Part shown: in pieces, positions 1 to 9,200 of the stretch
Numbering within the stretch: the stretch's first letter is position 1
Layout: each line of letters starts with the position of its first letter
Assembly: GCA_903953895.1 (NCBI GenBank)
Contig: CAJBLH010000182.1
Location: 20,497-84,496 of the forward strand
Direction of reading: 5' to 3'
DNA: 64,000 nt
From: an uncultured Desulfobacteraceae bacterium
Lineage (GTDB): Bacteria > Desulfobacterota > Desulfobacteria > Desulfobacterales > Desulfatirhabdiaceae
Position numbers and translations under genes: made by a program
Notes under the pieces: generated by a model
The model's input: only the letters and a program-made list of their open reading frames with translations
What the model was told of the DNA's origin: nothing
The model's database searches: none

Positions 1-300
1 GCGGGCATCATGGGGGCCAAGCGCACATCGGACCTGATCCCCATGTGCCATCCCCTGAATCTCAAGCACGCACAGATCGACTTTTTCCCGGACCCGGAAA
101 AAAGCGTGATCCGGATTGAAGCATCCGTCCGCATTATCGATCAAACAGGTGTAGAAATGGAGGCGTTGACGGCCGTATCCGTAGCGGCACTTACAATTTA
201 TGACATGTGCAAAGCAACCGATAGGGAAATGACGATATCCGACATCCGCCTTCTGGAAAAGTCTGGCGGAAAAAGCGGAACATTCACCCGGTCCCCATGA
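1..300 (+). CDS. moaC: Cyclic pyranopterin monophosphate synthase MoaC, C-terminal part (cut by window start)
   Basis: This is the 3' part of MoaC, which forms cyclic pyranopterin monophosphate in molybdenum cofactor synthesis. The reading frame is open from base 1, so the start lies outside the window. The family motifs [18 protein letters not shown] and the acidic [22 protein letters not shown] segment are both present, followed by the usual KSGGKSG tail. The stop codon overlaps the rmuC start as ATGA, so the two are probably translationally coupled. A molybdopterin pathway gene agrees with mobB further along and with the molybdopterin-family QrcB protein. Identification is firm; only the N-terminus is missing. 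Confidence 0.93.
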   Translation, partial: AGIMGAKRTSDLIPMCHPLNLKHAQIDFFPDPEKSVIRIEASVRIIDQTGVEMEALTAVSVAALTIYDMCKATDREMTISDIRLLEKSGGKSGTFTRSP

Positions 301-1379
301 ATTCCGATGCCCTCATCCTTTTTTTCGGCGGAGTCGCCTCCGGCCTTCTGGCCGGTTTTCTGGCAGGGTGGTTCATATCCCGAACCCGGCTGAACTATCG
401 CTATTATAAATCTCTGGTCGAAGACCGTTCCGAAATCGCTTCCTTGATCGTCCAGCCTCTTAAAGACACGCTGGATCGCTATGACCACAACGTCCAGGAA
501 ATGGAAAAATCCCGGCAAAACGCCTATGGCGGACTTTCGGAACAGATACGTTCCCTGATTGATACCCAGTCTGTACTGCACCAGGAAACTGGCAATTTGG
601 CCAAAGCGCTTCGGGTGCCGCATGTTCGCGGCCGATGGGGTGAAATGACCCTGAAACGGGTGGCGGAGATATCCGGGATGGCGGCTCACTGCGATTTTGT
701 CGAGCAGCATTCCATAACCGTTGAGGAAGGGCTGCTGCGGCCCGATATGGTCGTCACCCTTTCAGACCAACGCCGGATCGTGATCGACGCCAAGGCACCC
801 CTTTCCGCCTACCTGGAATCTCTGGAAGCACAAACAGATGCGGACCGAGGACGGCTGCTGGAAACCCATGCCCGGCAGGTTCAGACACATATTCAGAAAT
901 TGGCGGCAAAATCTTATTGGGCGCAGTTTCAACCATCTCCGGAATTCGTGGTGCTTTTTCTTCCAGGGGAAAATTTTTTCAGTGCCGCTCTTTCCCATGC
1001 TCCGGAACTCATTGAATACGGCGCTTCAAGAGGCGTGATTCTGGCAACGCCTGCAACACTGATTTCGCTGTTGAAGACCGTTGCTTTTGGATGGCGGCAG
1101 GAAGCTGGAGAGGCCAACGCTCGTGAAATTCATCGTCTGGGGTGTGAGCTTTATGAACGATTCTGTCTGATGGCCGGCCATTTTCAGCATTTGGGAAAGG
1201 ATATCGATCGGTGTGTGACTACCTACAATCAGATGATCGGCTCTTATGAAAAGCGGCTGCTGCCTGCATTCAGAAAATTGACGGATTTTGGAGTTTCGGC
1301 CAAAGGCAACGCCGTGCCGGCGGTTGCGGCTCCCGTGGAAAAAAGACCGGTTCAGATTATTCAGGGAGAGGCGGAATGA
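297..1379 (+). CDS. rmuC: RmuC family DNA recombination protein
   Basis: A 360-residue RmuC homologue, a family linked to limiting recombination at inverted repeats and containing a restriction-endonuclease-like fold. An N-terminal membrane segment (about residues 7-27, Gly/Ala/Phe rich) is followed by a predicted coiled coil up to about residue 105. The RmuC core then follows with [19 protein letters not shown], the RPDMVV segment and [13 protein letters not shown], whose Asp and Lys are the nuclease-like residues. The start ATG overlaps the moaC stop. The end overlaps the mltA start by 4 bp, so moaC-rmuC-mltA form one transcription unit. The family is clear; its biochemical role is poorly defined. 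Confidence 0.93.
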   Translation: MNSDALILFFGGVASGLLAGFLAGWFISRTRLNYRYYKSLVEDRSEIASLIVQPLKDTLDRYDHNVQEMEKSRQNAYGGLSEQIRSLIDTQSVLHQETGNLAKALRVPHVRGRWGEMTLKRVAEISGMAAHCDFVEQHSITVEEGLLRPDMVVTLSDQRRIVIDAKAPLSAYLESLEAQTDADRGRLLETHARQVQTHIQKLAAKSYWAQFQPSPEFVVLFLPGENFFSAALSHAPELIEYGASRGVILATPATLISLLKTVAFGWRQEAGEANAREIHRLGCELYERFCLMAGHFQHLGKDIDRCVTTYNQMIGSYEKRLLPAFRKLTDFGVSAKGNAVPAVAAPVEKRPVQIIQGEAE

Positions 1380-2599
1380 AAAACAAGAAAGATGGTTATA
1401 CTCTGAAACATAAGTTGTCTTGGATATTCTTGATCATACTCTTGTCCGGATGCACTGGATTCAAAGCGTCACCGGTTGTCGAGACCCTGCCGGCTCTGCT
1501 CAGGCTGCTCCCTTCTGCATACCCGGTGCTGACCGATGATCTGGGTTATGAAGGACTGGAACATGGCATTCAGATGAGTCTGACATATTACAAGAAAATT
1601 CCCCAAGACCGCATTTTTGTCTTTGGTGAAGAGTCCTATACCGCAACCCACCTAATACGGTCTCTGGAAGTATTTCAGGATTTCATCCAAGACAAACCCT
1701 CTTCCGATCAACTCAATGCCATGGTTCGAAAAGATTATTATGTTTACAGGGCTGCAGGAATATCAGAGAAAGTACTCTTTACCGGCTATTACGAGCCAGT
1801 ATTAAAGGGAAGTCGTACGGAAACGCCGATTTACCGCTATCCCATCTACTGCCGGCCCGATGACCTGGTGACCGTCGACCTGTTTGCGTTCTCTCCCAAA
1901 TATGCGGGAGAAACCATCACAGGCCGGTATACCGGGCAGTCGGTCGTTCCTTATTATGATCGCAAAGCCATCGAAACCCGGGAGATTTTCATGAATCGTG
2001 TTCAGGCCCTTGTCTGGGTCGATGATCCGGTGGATCTGTATTTTCTGCATATCCAGGGGTCTGGAAAAGTCATGCTGAATCAGGGGGATACCCTGAACGT
2101 TCACTATCATGTCACCAATGGGCATCCTTATCGGAGTATCGGCAAGGTGTTGATCGACCAGGGAAAAATATCCAGAGCAGAAATGTCCATGCAGGCAATC
2201 CGAGCCTATTTAAAAGCCAATCCCGAGGAGCAGGCGGCCATTTTAAACGCCAATCCCAGCTATGTTTTTTTTAAAATCGAAACGGACGGCCCTCTGGGAA
2301 ACCTGAACGTACCGCTGACCCCTGGCCGCTCCATTGCCGTTGACAAAAAAATCTTTCCACCTGCTGCTCTGATGTACATTCAGACGCATAAACCCACTGT
2401 GAATGAAACGGGTCAAATCGGAGAATGGGAAGCATTCGGCAGGTTCGCCCTCAATCAGGATACGGGCGGCGCCATCACCGGCCCCGGGCGGGCAGACATA
2501 TTCTGGGGAAACGGCTCTTATGCGGAGCTGGCAGCCGGTCATCTTCAACACCGGGGGGAGATGTATTTTCTCATTTTAAAGCCAGAGGCATTGCCATAA
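1376..2599 (+). CDS. mltA: Membrane-bound lytic murein transglycosylase A (MltA), lipoprotein
   Basis: Cleaves the MurNAc-GlcNAc bond of peptidoglycan to give 1,6-anhydro products. The 407-residue protein begins with a lipoprotein signal: a hydrophobic stretch ending LLSGC, where the Cys would be lipidated. The MltA domain is seen as FTGYYEPVLKGS (about residue 131), the long barrel insert, and the 3D domain near the C-terminus with DTGGAITGPGRADIFWG, which contains the catalytic Asp. The start overlaps rmuC by 4 bp (ATGA). The family is found in the outer membrane of Gram-negative bacteria, which fits the didermic organism suggested elsewhere. Confidence 0.95.
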   Translation: MKNKKDGYTLKHKLSWIFLIILLSGCTGFKASPVVETLPALLRLLPSAYPVLTDDLGYEGLEHGIQMSLTYYKKIPQDRIFVFGEESYTATHLIRSLEVFQDFIQDKPSSDQLNAMVRKDYYVYRAAGISEKVLFTGYYEPVLKGSRTETPIYRYPIYCRPDDLVTVDLFAFSPKYAGETITGRYTGQSVVPYYDRKAIETREIFMNRVQALVWVDDPVDLYFLHIQGSGKVMLNQGDTLNVHYHVTNGHPYRSIGKVLIDQGKISRAEMSMQAIRAYLKANPEEQAAILNANPSYVFFKIETDGPLGNLNVPLTPGRSIAVDKKIFPPAALMYIQTHKPTVNETGQIGEWEAFGRFALNQDTGGAITGPGRADIFWGNGSYAELAAGHLQHRGEMYFLILKPEALP

Positions 2600-2678
2600 C
2601 CGATTTAAACAAGCTGGTAATTAGAACGGCGGGAGTGAACGGTTACGATGCGTCAGCACCACCGGAACTTAAAAAAGA

Positions 2679-2707
2679 TTGACAATCCACCGGTACCATA
2701 ATACAAA
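2679..2707 (+). promoter_or_regulatory. Candidate sigma70-type promoter for selC
   Basis: TTGACA (2679-2684), a 17-bp spacer and TACAAA (2702-2707) lie just upstream of the selenocysteine tRNA, placing a start about 4 bp before the mature 5' end. The -35 is a perfect consensus; the -10 is weak. Read by eye only. Confidence 0.45.
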
Positions 2708-2717
2708 CTCCACCCAT

Positions 2718-2815
2718 GGAAGTGCACAGCTCACTGGTGGGGCTCCCGGACTTCAAATCCGGTGTGGGGCGCTAAAACCGTCCCGGGTGGGTTCGATTCC
2801 CATGCGCTTCCGCCA
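2718..2815 (+). tRNA. selC: tRNA-Sec (anticodon UCA)
   Basis: A 98-nt selenocysteine tRNA including an encoded CCA end. The acceptor stem is 8 bp (GGAAGTGC with GCGCTTCC), one longer than in ordinary tRNAs. The anticodon stem CCGGA/TCCGG encloses CTTCAAA with anticodon TCA. A long variable arm (GTGTGGGGCGCTAAAACCGTCCCG) precedes a T arm with GGTTCGATTCC. These are the hallmarks of bacterial SelC. Its presence means UGA can be read as selenocysteine in this genome, which explains the in-frame UGA in the hdrA gene at 13598-16048. selA, selB and selD are not in the window. The gene is followed by transposon remnants. Confidence 0.97.
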
Positions 2816-2905
2816 AACAGTATTAATGATTTTAATTAGTTATCTTCATAAAACATTCGGTCTTGGTCAATGTTATAGTCAACATTTGCAGAAAACACAT
2901 CAGCT

Positions 2906-3580
2906 CTATGGCCTCGGATTCAAAACATGAAGAATGGATGCCAGTATCTCATGTATATTGAGCAAGGATTCGGCCCATACGCTTTGTTGTTTCTTTGGTT
3001 GAATCAAATGCAAAAAGCGGGTTTTTCCGGCGTCGTAGTCTCCTTCGATCAGTACACTTTTGCCTCGGGTAATCCGGTTATAAACAGAGGCAAGATAAGA
3101 GATGCGGCGTTTGTCATTGATGAAGCTCTCTTTTCTTTTTTCTTTCACCCTGGCCTGGGGTTTTCTATCCGGTTTTTCGAATGACTCCTGACAGATGGCC
3201 TCGCCAAGAAGAATGCCGTCTTCTTTAAATTCGAAGATGAGAAAATGGTTTTAACGCCTGCCAAATACACTTCGAGCTTTTGCGAAGGTGCCCAGGACAT
3301 GGTTTTGCCCTCGACGCTGAAGCAGTGTTTCGAGTTGTTGTGCTCACGGCGATAGGCCTCGATAATTCCGGATTCTCTTAGCTCAGCAAGATCGATATCC
3401 AGATAGCGCTGGATGCCTTGACCATATACACAAACCGTTTTATGACCGACTCATCCAAAGCCCGGTTACGACCGCTGCACTTGCGGCCTTCCATGACCCC
3501 ACTGCCTGCAAGAAAAAGACCTTTTGGAATAATACCGCTCTTGCGGTACTCGCAAATACGGGGTTTTCGTTCAGACACTA
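2906..3580 (-). pseudogene. Decayed transposon genes: Mu/Tn7-like transposase C-terminus and ATPase N-terminus
   Basis: Reading the minus strand through frame changes near 3417 and about 3235 gives a continuous protein-like text. It begins with ESVIKRFV, then RYLDIDLAELRESGII, a segment VYLAGVKTIF-FKEDGILLGEAIC that resembles the small C-terminal barrel of Mu/IS481-type transposases, then an ATPase-like start with a P-loop (IEGDYDAGKTRFL). The piece stops at 2906 without a full ATPase. The order transposase then AAA ATPase is that of Mu/Tn7/Tn5053-type elements. What is seen is the frame breaks and the P-loop; the family assignment is inference and moderate at best. Confidence 0.4.
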
Positions 3581-4003
3581 TAGTACATGATTTCCGGCAT
3601 GACGTCGGAAAGACCAGCCCCGTCATTCATGATCTTTCGTACGGCAATCAGCAGGTAGGTCAGGGTGAATGTGTCGGCGACCCATTTGACCCATTGGGGG
3701 GCGCCTTCGATGGAAAACCAGACTTCCGACAGGAACATCACGGGCCAGGAAATAAAATTCAGAACGCCGCTGGTGAATTCCTCGCTGGCGCCATGGGATG
3801 CCAGAACCAGCCCCATGGCGGTCAGGCTGAAACATCCCATAAAAAAAAACGACGGCCAGATCAAAATAAGAGCTGGCCACATCGAAGGACAACAGGAGGT
3901 CACTTCCGATCCAGACAACGATCAGGGTGAACATCAGCAGAAATATCCGTTTTGGATTGACAAATGTCCTCATGCAGAGCCTGCTGATCGATCGATCCCT
4001 CAC
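3571..4003 (-). pseudogene. Truncated, frameshifted ABC-2 type transporter permease
   Basis: Two overlapping minus-strand frames join at a run of nine A (T on the coding strand) near 3841-3849. The first gives NPKRIFLLMFTLIVVWIG and VASSYFDLAVVFF. The second continues with LTAMGLVLASHGASEEF, then FISWPVMFLSEVWFSIE and PQWVKWVADTFTLTYL. The pattern of membrane segments around LASHGASEEFTSG is typical of the C-terminal half of ABC-2 permeases. The 5' half is absent and the 3' end runs into the transposon remnant, so this is probably a casualty of that insertion. No ATPase partner remains in the window. Confidence 0.5.
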
Positions 4004-4035
4004 AACCCTTTACATTACAAAGGAGAAGATTATCC

Positions 4036-6036
4036 ATGCATTCTTTTCGGGTGATGATTCTGATCGTAACCCTGTTGATGCAATTATCGATTCCGCCGGG
4101 ACATGCTGCCGGCATCAAAGACTCGGAATCGGCGTCCCACGATACGGATGCGGCATCCTACAGCGTCGTCAACACCTATTTTTTTTCAAATTTTCGAGTC
4201 ATCCAGTTAACACTTCCCGTTCTATCCACCTATTGCTATCTGCTGATCAGCGACAGCGAGGCCTTGGCCGTAGATCCGGGAAGGGATATTTCGGCGATTC
4301 TGAGAACCGCTGAAAAAGAAAAAGTCACCATCAAAGGGGTTTACCTTACTCATTCGCATGCCGACTTCATCGCAGGACACCTGGAGATGGCTACTGCTCT
4401 CAAGTGCCCGATCTATCAGAGCAAAAATAGCGGGGCAGCCTACAGCATCCATCCCCTTTCCGATGGCGATCGAATTGCTGTGGGCGCGGCTTCCGTAAAA
4501 TTCATCGCTACACCCGGCCATACGCCGGACGGCATGTGCGCCCTGGTGTCCGGCAAGAACAGCCCCGATGCCACGGAGGCCATGTTTACGGGTGACGTGT
4601 TGTTTGTCGGCAGCATGGGACGACCCGATCTGCTGGAAGGAAGCACTTCCGCATCCTGGCTGGCTTCGGCGGCGTATGATTCGTGGTTCAACAAGATATC
4701 CAAGATCGGGAACAACGTATCATTCTTTCCGGCCCATGGCGCCGGGTCCCTGTGCGGCGCCCATTTAAGCGAAGAGCCTTTTTCCACCATCGGAAAGGAA
4801 AAAGCCTCCAACCCGTATTTCAAATACACCCGCCGCAGCGATTTCATTGCAGCTCTTCTTGAAGGACTGCCGGATGCGCCGCAATATTTCAAACACAATG
4901 CCCGGATCAACCGGGAAGGGCCGCCGCTGATCGACTGGAATGCTCCCCTTCCTGCGGAAATCCCGGCAGCCGCATCACTCAGTGATGTGGATAAAACCTG
5001 GATTGTGGATGTGCGAAGTGCTTCGGCCTATTCGGCCGGCCATATTCCCAATGCTGTCAACATCGCCATCCGGGGAAGGTTTGAAACATGGACCGGGATC
5101 ATGATCCCATGGGGTGAAAAACTCGTGCTGTGCGGAGACCCCCCGGAACTGAAAGAATCGCTGCTTCGCCTGCATCGGATCGGTTACAGTGCGGAAATCA
5201 TCCGCCTGGATGCCTGGAAAAAAGCCGGCCAGCCGGTCAATGTCACACCCGCCATCCCTGCACGGGAACTCTATGATCTGATGCAGAAAGCTCAGGCTCC
5301 GGTCATCGTGGATGTCCGGCTGCCGACCGAATGGATGGGCATGAAAATCGGCACTGTTTTGAATTTGCCGCTCAACCAACTTTCCCTGCTTTCCGCTAGA
5401 CTCGATCCATCGGAGCCGGTCATCACCGTCTGCAATTCCGCCTTTCGGTCCAGTCTGGCCGTTGGGATTCTGGAACGAAAAGGCTTTAAAAAAGCCAGAA
5501 GCCTCGACGGCGGAAGCGAAGCCTGGATTCAGGCAGGTCTGCCGGTAATTGAACCCGCAAAACCCGCCCCGGCGCTTTCTTCCGGAAAGTTGCTCCCGCT
5601 GCCGGAACTTGTATCTCCTCAAACCCTTCAATCCATGACGGTCAATACCCCAGGCGCCTTCGAGCTGGTGGATATCCGGTTGCCCGATCAGTTTGCGGAT
5701 TACCACATTCCCGGCTCCCGAAACGTGGTGGCTTCGGATGTTCTTTTTAATCCCGCATTTCTGAACGGAACGATTCCGCTGGTTCTGATCGACCGGGATG
5801 GAATGACGGCTATGGCCATTGCCGGAATCCTGTCGCAGAGAACCGAACGCCCGATGCGGGTGCTTGCCGGCGGCCTGGAAGCTTTCTGGTCGGCAACCGC
5901 CAAAAAATCGGGTCCGGGAAGTGTTCCGGACAGCGCTGCCCGGCCTGCTGTTCAGCCACTCCTCCCGCAACCCGAAACCGATACGCCGCCGGCAGCGCCG
6001 GCTTCTCCGGTCAAACGCAAAAGCGCCGGATGTTAG
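4036..6036 (+). CDS. Exported metallo-beta-lactamase-fold persulfide dioxygenase-like protein with three rhodanese domains
   Basis: A 666-residue protein with a cleavable signal (to about PPGHAAG, residue 25), so probably periplasmic. Residues about 45-270 are an MBL fold of the persulfide dioxygenase/ETHE1 type: THSHADFIAGH, TPGHTPDG, FTGDVLFVGSMGRPDLL and FFPAHGAG. The usual His after HxHxD is Phe here. Three rhodanese domains follow. The first carries a Cys at LVLCGDPPE, the second a canonical active loop VCNSAFRSS, and the third has LIDRDGMTA with Asp in place of Cys, so it is probably inactive. It starts a tight operon with two YeeE/YedE proteins. Likely role: handling of sulfane sulfur outside the cytoplasm. 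The substrate cannot be read from sequence. Confidence 0.85.
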   Translation: MHSFRVMILIVTLLMQLSIPPGHAAGIKDSESASHDTDAASYSVVNTYFFSNFRVIQLTLPVLSTYCYLLISDSEALAVDPGRDISAILRTAEKEKVTIKGVYLTHSHADFIAGHLEMATALKCPIYQSKNSGAAYSIHPLSDGDRIAVGAASVKFIATPGHTPDGMCALVSGKNSPDATEAMFTGDVLFVGSMGRPDLLEGSTSASWLASAAYDSWFNKISKIGNNVSFFPAHGAGSLCGAHLSEEPFSTIGKEKASNPYFKYTRRSDFIAALLEGLPDAPQYFKHNARINREGPPLIDWNAPLPAEIPAAASLSDVDKTWIVDVRSASAYSAGHIPNAVNIAIRGRFETWTGIMIPWGEKLVLCGDPPELKESLLRLHRIGYSAEIIRLDAWKKAGQPVNVTPAIPARELYDLMQKAQAPVIVDVRLPTEWMGMKIGTVLNLPLNQLSLLSARLDPSEPVITVCNSAFRSSLAVGILERKGFKKARSLDGGSEAWIQAGLPVIEPAKPAPALSSGKLLPLPELVSPQTLQSMTVNTPGAFELVDIRLPDQFADYHIPGSRNVVASDVLFNPAFLNGTIPLVLIDRDGMTAMAIAGILSQRTERPMRVLAGGLEAFWSATAKKSGPGSVPDSAARPAVQPLLPQPETDTPPAAPASPVKRKSAGC

Positions 6037-6047
6037 GAGGTCATACG

Positions 6048-6569
6048 ATGAAATTGCTGTTCAAAGAACCCAAGCCGTTTTCCAATCCTTACATTGCCGG
6101 AATATTTCTGGGCCTGACGCTTCTGGCATCTTTTCTGATTCTTGGCGCCGGTCTTGGCGCCTCCGGGGGGCTTGCCCGGATCAGCGCATTTCTGGAAGGG
6201 CTGATGTTTCCGGCGCATGTCGCGGCCACCGAGTATTTCGGCGCTTGGGGAAAAAACCCCCTGAATTACTACCTGGTCTTCATGCTGATCGGCGTTTTTA
6301 TCGGCGGCCTCTTTTCAGCCATATTCTCCCGTCGAATCTCGATAGGGGTCGAGCGCGGCAATACCGGCCCTTTGCACCTTCGCCTTTTTTTCGCAGCTTC
6401 CGGAGGGGTTCTTTCCGGATTTGCCGCAAGACTCGCTGGCGGCTGTACATCCGGTCAGGCGCTTTCCGGCAGCGCGCTGCTGCTATCCGGAAGCATCGTG
6501 TTTCTGGTCTGCGTATTTGCCGGTGGATTTGCAACAGCGTGGCTGGTAAGGAGGCAATGGAATGATTAG
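6048..6569 (+). CDS. YeeE/YedE (TsuA-like) sulfur transport membrane protein, first half
   Basis: A 173-residue integral membrane protein of the YeeE/YedE family, whose better-known members take up thiosulfate. The start at 6048 is chosen over the track start at 6030 because TTAGGAGG lies just upstream. About four hydrophobic segments are visible. The family signature LAGGCTSGQALSG (about residue 132) contains the conserved Cys. It covers only one of the two pseudo-symmetric halves of TsuA; the next gene supplies the other. It overlaps the next ORF by 8 bp, so the two halves are likely made and assembled together. Confidence 0.85.
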   Translation: MKLLFKEPKPFSNPYIAGIFLGLTLLASFLILGAGLGASGGLARISAFLEGLMFPAHVAATEYFGAWGKNPLNYYLVFMLIGVFIGGLFSAIFSRRISIGVERGNTGPLHLRLFFAASGGVLSGFAARLAGGCTSGQALSGSALLLSGSIVFLVCVFAGGFATAWLVRRQWND

Positions 6570-8619
6570 TACTTTTTTTGGCGCCGATTCACTGGGCTCC
6601 CTGGCTGCACTGGCGGCGTCGCTGGTGATCGGTATTTTTTTCGGCATTTCCCTGGAAAAAGCCGGGTTCGGCAGCTCGAAACGGCTGGCCGGCATTTTCT
6701 ATTTTCGCGATATGGCGGTTCTAAAAGTCATGTTCACTGCCCTTGTCGTGGCCATGATGGGGCTTTCCATCGCCATCTGGGCCGGTCTGATAGACCCTGC
6801 CACACAGATTTACTACATGACGACTTATTACGGCACATATATCTTTGCCGGGCTCATCTTCGGCGTTGGATTTGTGATGAGCGGGTGGTGTCCGGGAACT
6901 GCGGCCGTGGGCATGGCCTCCGGAAAAATGGATGCGGTCGTGTTTATGGCCGGAGCTGTTATCGGCAGCATTCTGTTCAACGAGATTTATCCGCTCATCA
7001 AACCCATTGTCACGTGGGGCCAAAGTGGCCTTGCGGCTTATGGCCAGCCGGGCCTGGCATTTCTGAACGAATCTCTGGGTATTCCCCGGCGGGTGGTGGT
7101 TCTGGGAATCACCCTGATTGCCGTTGCCTGTTTCTGGGGGTCGGAATTCATCGAAGCCGGAAAAGGCATGAAGTCTTATTTCAAAAGCCCGTTTCTGGCC
7201 CGTTTCAGCCTGGTGCTGATTCTGACAGCCGGCATTCTGTTTTTGATACCGGAAAAAAAGTTCTCTGCATCTGAATCCAGGCTGTCAACCGCCGCGTTTG
7301 CGCCGTCCGTTGTTCCATCCGGACCCGACCCGGTTTCAGACCGTGCGCTGCTGACCGATGTGGCTTCAGCCGCCGACCATGTGGCGCCCGAAGAACTGGC
7401 CGCTGCGCTCTACAACCGCGACCCCGGCGTTCTGGTTGTGGATATCCGGCCACTGGACGAATATAATGCCTTTCATATTCGCGGGGCCGTGCAGGTGAAC
7501 ATGCCGGATCTGCCTGCATTCGTATCGGCCCGCACAGACAAGACCCGAATCGTGCTGTACTCCAACGGCATGGTGCATCCCTCTCAGTCCAGAGACCAGC
7601 TTTATCGCTCCGGTTTCCGGAATGTATTCATTCTGACCGACGGACTCGATGGCTTCATCGACCGGTGCCTGAAACCCGTATCGCTTCGCAGTCCCCCGCT
7701 GTCTGCGGAAGCAGCTCGGCAGATCAATGCCTGGCGGGTGTTTTTTTACGGCCATGACCAAGCGGCTTCCGCTGCACCGGATAGCGTGTTTCAGGGACTC
7801 AAGCTTCCAGGCATGATCGATACCGGACGGCTGGCGGATAACCTTACCCGCCCGGACATCAAGATCATCGACTCCAGAAGCCAGCCGGATTACAATACCC
7901 GACATATTCCCGGATCATTTTCCCTGTCGCCGGAGCATTTCAGAGGCAATGTGGACGGCGTGCCCTCCATGCTGATGCCGGCGGAAATCCTTGCCGCCAA
8001 ATTATCCCTGATGGGAATCCAGCCCAAAGACTTGATCGTTCTGGTTTACGACGGTGATAAAATGCGGGATGCCACGCTGATCGCCATGGGTCTGGAACGT
8101 ATCGGGCACACACGGTATGCGGTACTGGACGGCGGGTTCGACAAATGGACGGCTGAAGGCAAACCCACGGGAAATGCCCTGCCTCAGGTTCAGCGATCGG
8201 CCTATCTGGTAAAACATGGTACAGACATGTTCAGCGTTTCATATGTGAAGGTGCTGGCCGATGTTCAGAACAAAAGTACACTGATCCTGGATGTCCGGCC
8301 CGAAGACTATTTCACCGGAAAAAAATCGGATGAAGCCCGGGCCGGTCACATTCCTGGAGCCATCAACCGGGTTTTCAGTGCAGATCTGGCCAAGATCGAT
8401 GCATTCATCGGTTTCAAGCCGCTGAAAGAGCTGACTGATATCTACGCAAAACTCATTCCGTCTTTAGACACACCGGTGGTGGTGCATTGCCGTACCGGAC
8501 ATCAGGCCAGCCAGACATTTTTTCTTTTGAAGCACTTGCTGGGCTACCGGAATGTTTTCTGGTACGACGCCGGCTGGACCGAATGGGCCGCCCGGACGGA
8601 GCTGCCGGTTGATAAATAA
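6562..8619 (+). CDS. YeeE/YedE second half fused to three rhodanese domains
   Basis: A 685-residue protein. Residues 1 to about 225 are a YeeE/YedE membrane half with the second conserved Cys motif SGWCPGTAAVGMASG. A further hydrophobic segment near 215-230 leads to an extra-membrane tail of three rhodanese repeats. The first (VDIRPLDEYNAFHIRGA) has no active Cys (LYSNGMVHPS). The second has YDGDKMRDA, again without Cys. The third has VVHCRTGHQAS, an intact active loop. RBS is AAGGAGG before the ATG. Together with the preceding gene it rebuilds a complete TsuA-like channel carrying its own sulfurtransferase modules. A role in moving sulfane sulfur across the membrane is inferred from family and context. 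Confidence 0.85.
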   Translation: MISTFFGADSLGSLAALAASLVIGIFFGISLEKAGFGSSKRLAGIFYFRDMAVLKVMFTALVVAMMGLSIAIWAGLIDPATQIYYMTTYYGTYIFAGLIFGVGFVMSGWCPGTAAVGMASGKMDAVVFMAGAVIGSILFNEIYPLIKPIVTWGQSGLAAYGQPGLAFLNESLGIPRRVVVLGITLIAVACFWGSEFIEAGKGMKSYFKSPFLARFSLVLILTAGILFLIPEKKFSASESRLSTAAFAPSVVPSGPDPVSDRALLTDVASAADHVAPEELAAALYNRDPGVLVVDIRPLDEYNAFHIRGAVQVNMPDLPAFVSARTDKTRIVLYSNGMVHPSQSRDQLYRSGFRNVFILTDGLDGFIDRCLKPVSLRSPPLSAEAARQINAWRVFFYGHDQAASAAPDSVFQGLKLPGMIDTGRLADNLTRPDIKIIDSRSQPDYNTRHIPGSFSLSPEHFRGNVDGVPSMLMPAEILAAKLSLMGIQPKDLIVLVYDGDKMRDATLIAMGLERIGHTRYAVLDGGFDKWTAEGKPTGNALPQVQRSAYLVKHGTDMFSVSYVKVLADVQNKSTLILDVRPEDYFTGKKSDEARAGHIPGAINRVFSADLAKIDAFIGFKPLKELTDIYAKLIPSLDTPVVVHCRTGHQASQTFFLLKHLLGYRNVFWYDAGWTEWAARTELPVDK

Positions 8620-8708
8620 CCGGCAGCAGAGAACCCGATCGAACGGGGGGATTGCAACTTGTTTAACACCACAACAAAGCATCCTTGTGTGATGTGAACG
8701 GAAAAATC

Positions 8709-9200
8709 ATGCCGTCGGTAATCACAATCGTTGGTTATTCAAATTCCGGGAAGACCACCTTGATCGAAAATCTCATCCCCGAGCTCAAGCGCCGGGGATA
8801 CCGCATCGGAACCATCAAGCACACCCATCATGGTTTTTCGATGGACCCAAAAGGCAAAGACACCTACCGCCACCGCGCCGCCGGTGCGGATACGGTTCTG
8901 GCGGCGGCTCCGGGTCAGATCGCTCTGGTGAAATCCGTGGCCGAAGCCGACCTGGACAGCCTGCTGCCTTATTTTCAGGACATGGACATCGTTCTGGTGG
9001 AAGGATTTAAACAGGAAAAAAAACCCAAAATCGAAGTCTTTCGATCCAAAATCCACCCAATCCCGCTGTTTTTGAAAGACAACCTGCTACTAGCGATTGT
9101 AACCGATTCTCCATATTCGGCAAATGTGCCGGTTTTTCAATTCGAGAATATTCCGGCAATCTGCGATTTGATCGAAAAACATTTCAATAAACGGAAATGA
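8709..9200 (+). CDS. mobB: Molybdopterin-guanine dinucleotide biosynthesis adaptor MobB
   Basis: A GTP-binding adaptor of about 163 residues that assists formation of molybdopterin guanine dinucleotide. The Walker A motif GYSNSGKTTL is near the N-terminus, followed by GTIKHTHHGFSMDPKGKDTYRHRAAGA and DIVLVEGFKQEKKPKIEVFR, all typical of MobB. The track starts at a TTG (8685); an ATG at 8709 directly precedes the first beta strand and is preferred, though no strong Shine-Dalgarno is seen and a GTG at 8694 is possible. The 3' end overlaps the convergent gene by 17 bp. It would serve molybdo/tungsto-enzymes such as formate dehydrogenases elsewhere in the genome. Confidence 0.92.
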   Translation: MPSVITIVGYSNSGKTTLIENLIPELKRRGYRIGTIKHTHHGFSMDPKGKDTYRHRAAGADTVLAAAPGQIALVKSVAEADLDSLLPYFQDMDIVLVEGFKQEKKPKIEVFRSKIHPIPLFLKDNLLLAIVTDSPYSANVPVFQFENIPAICDLIEKHFNKRK

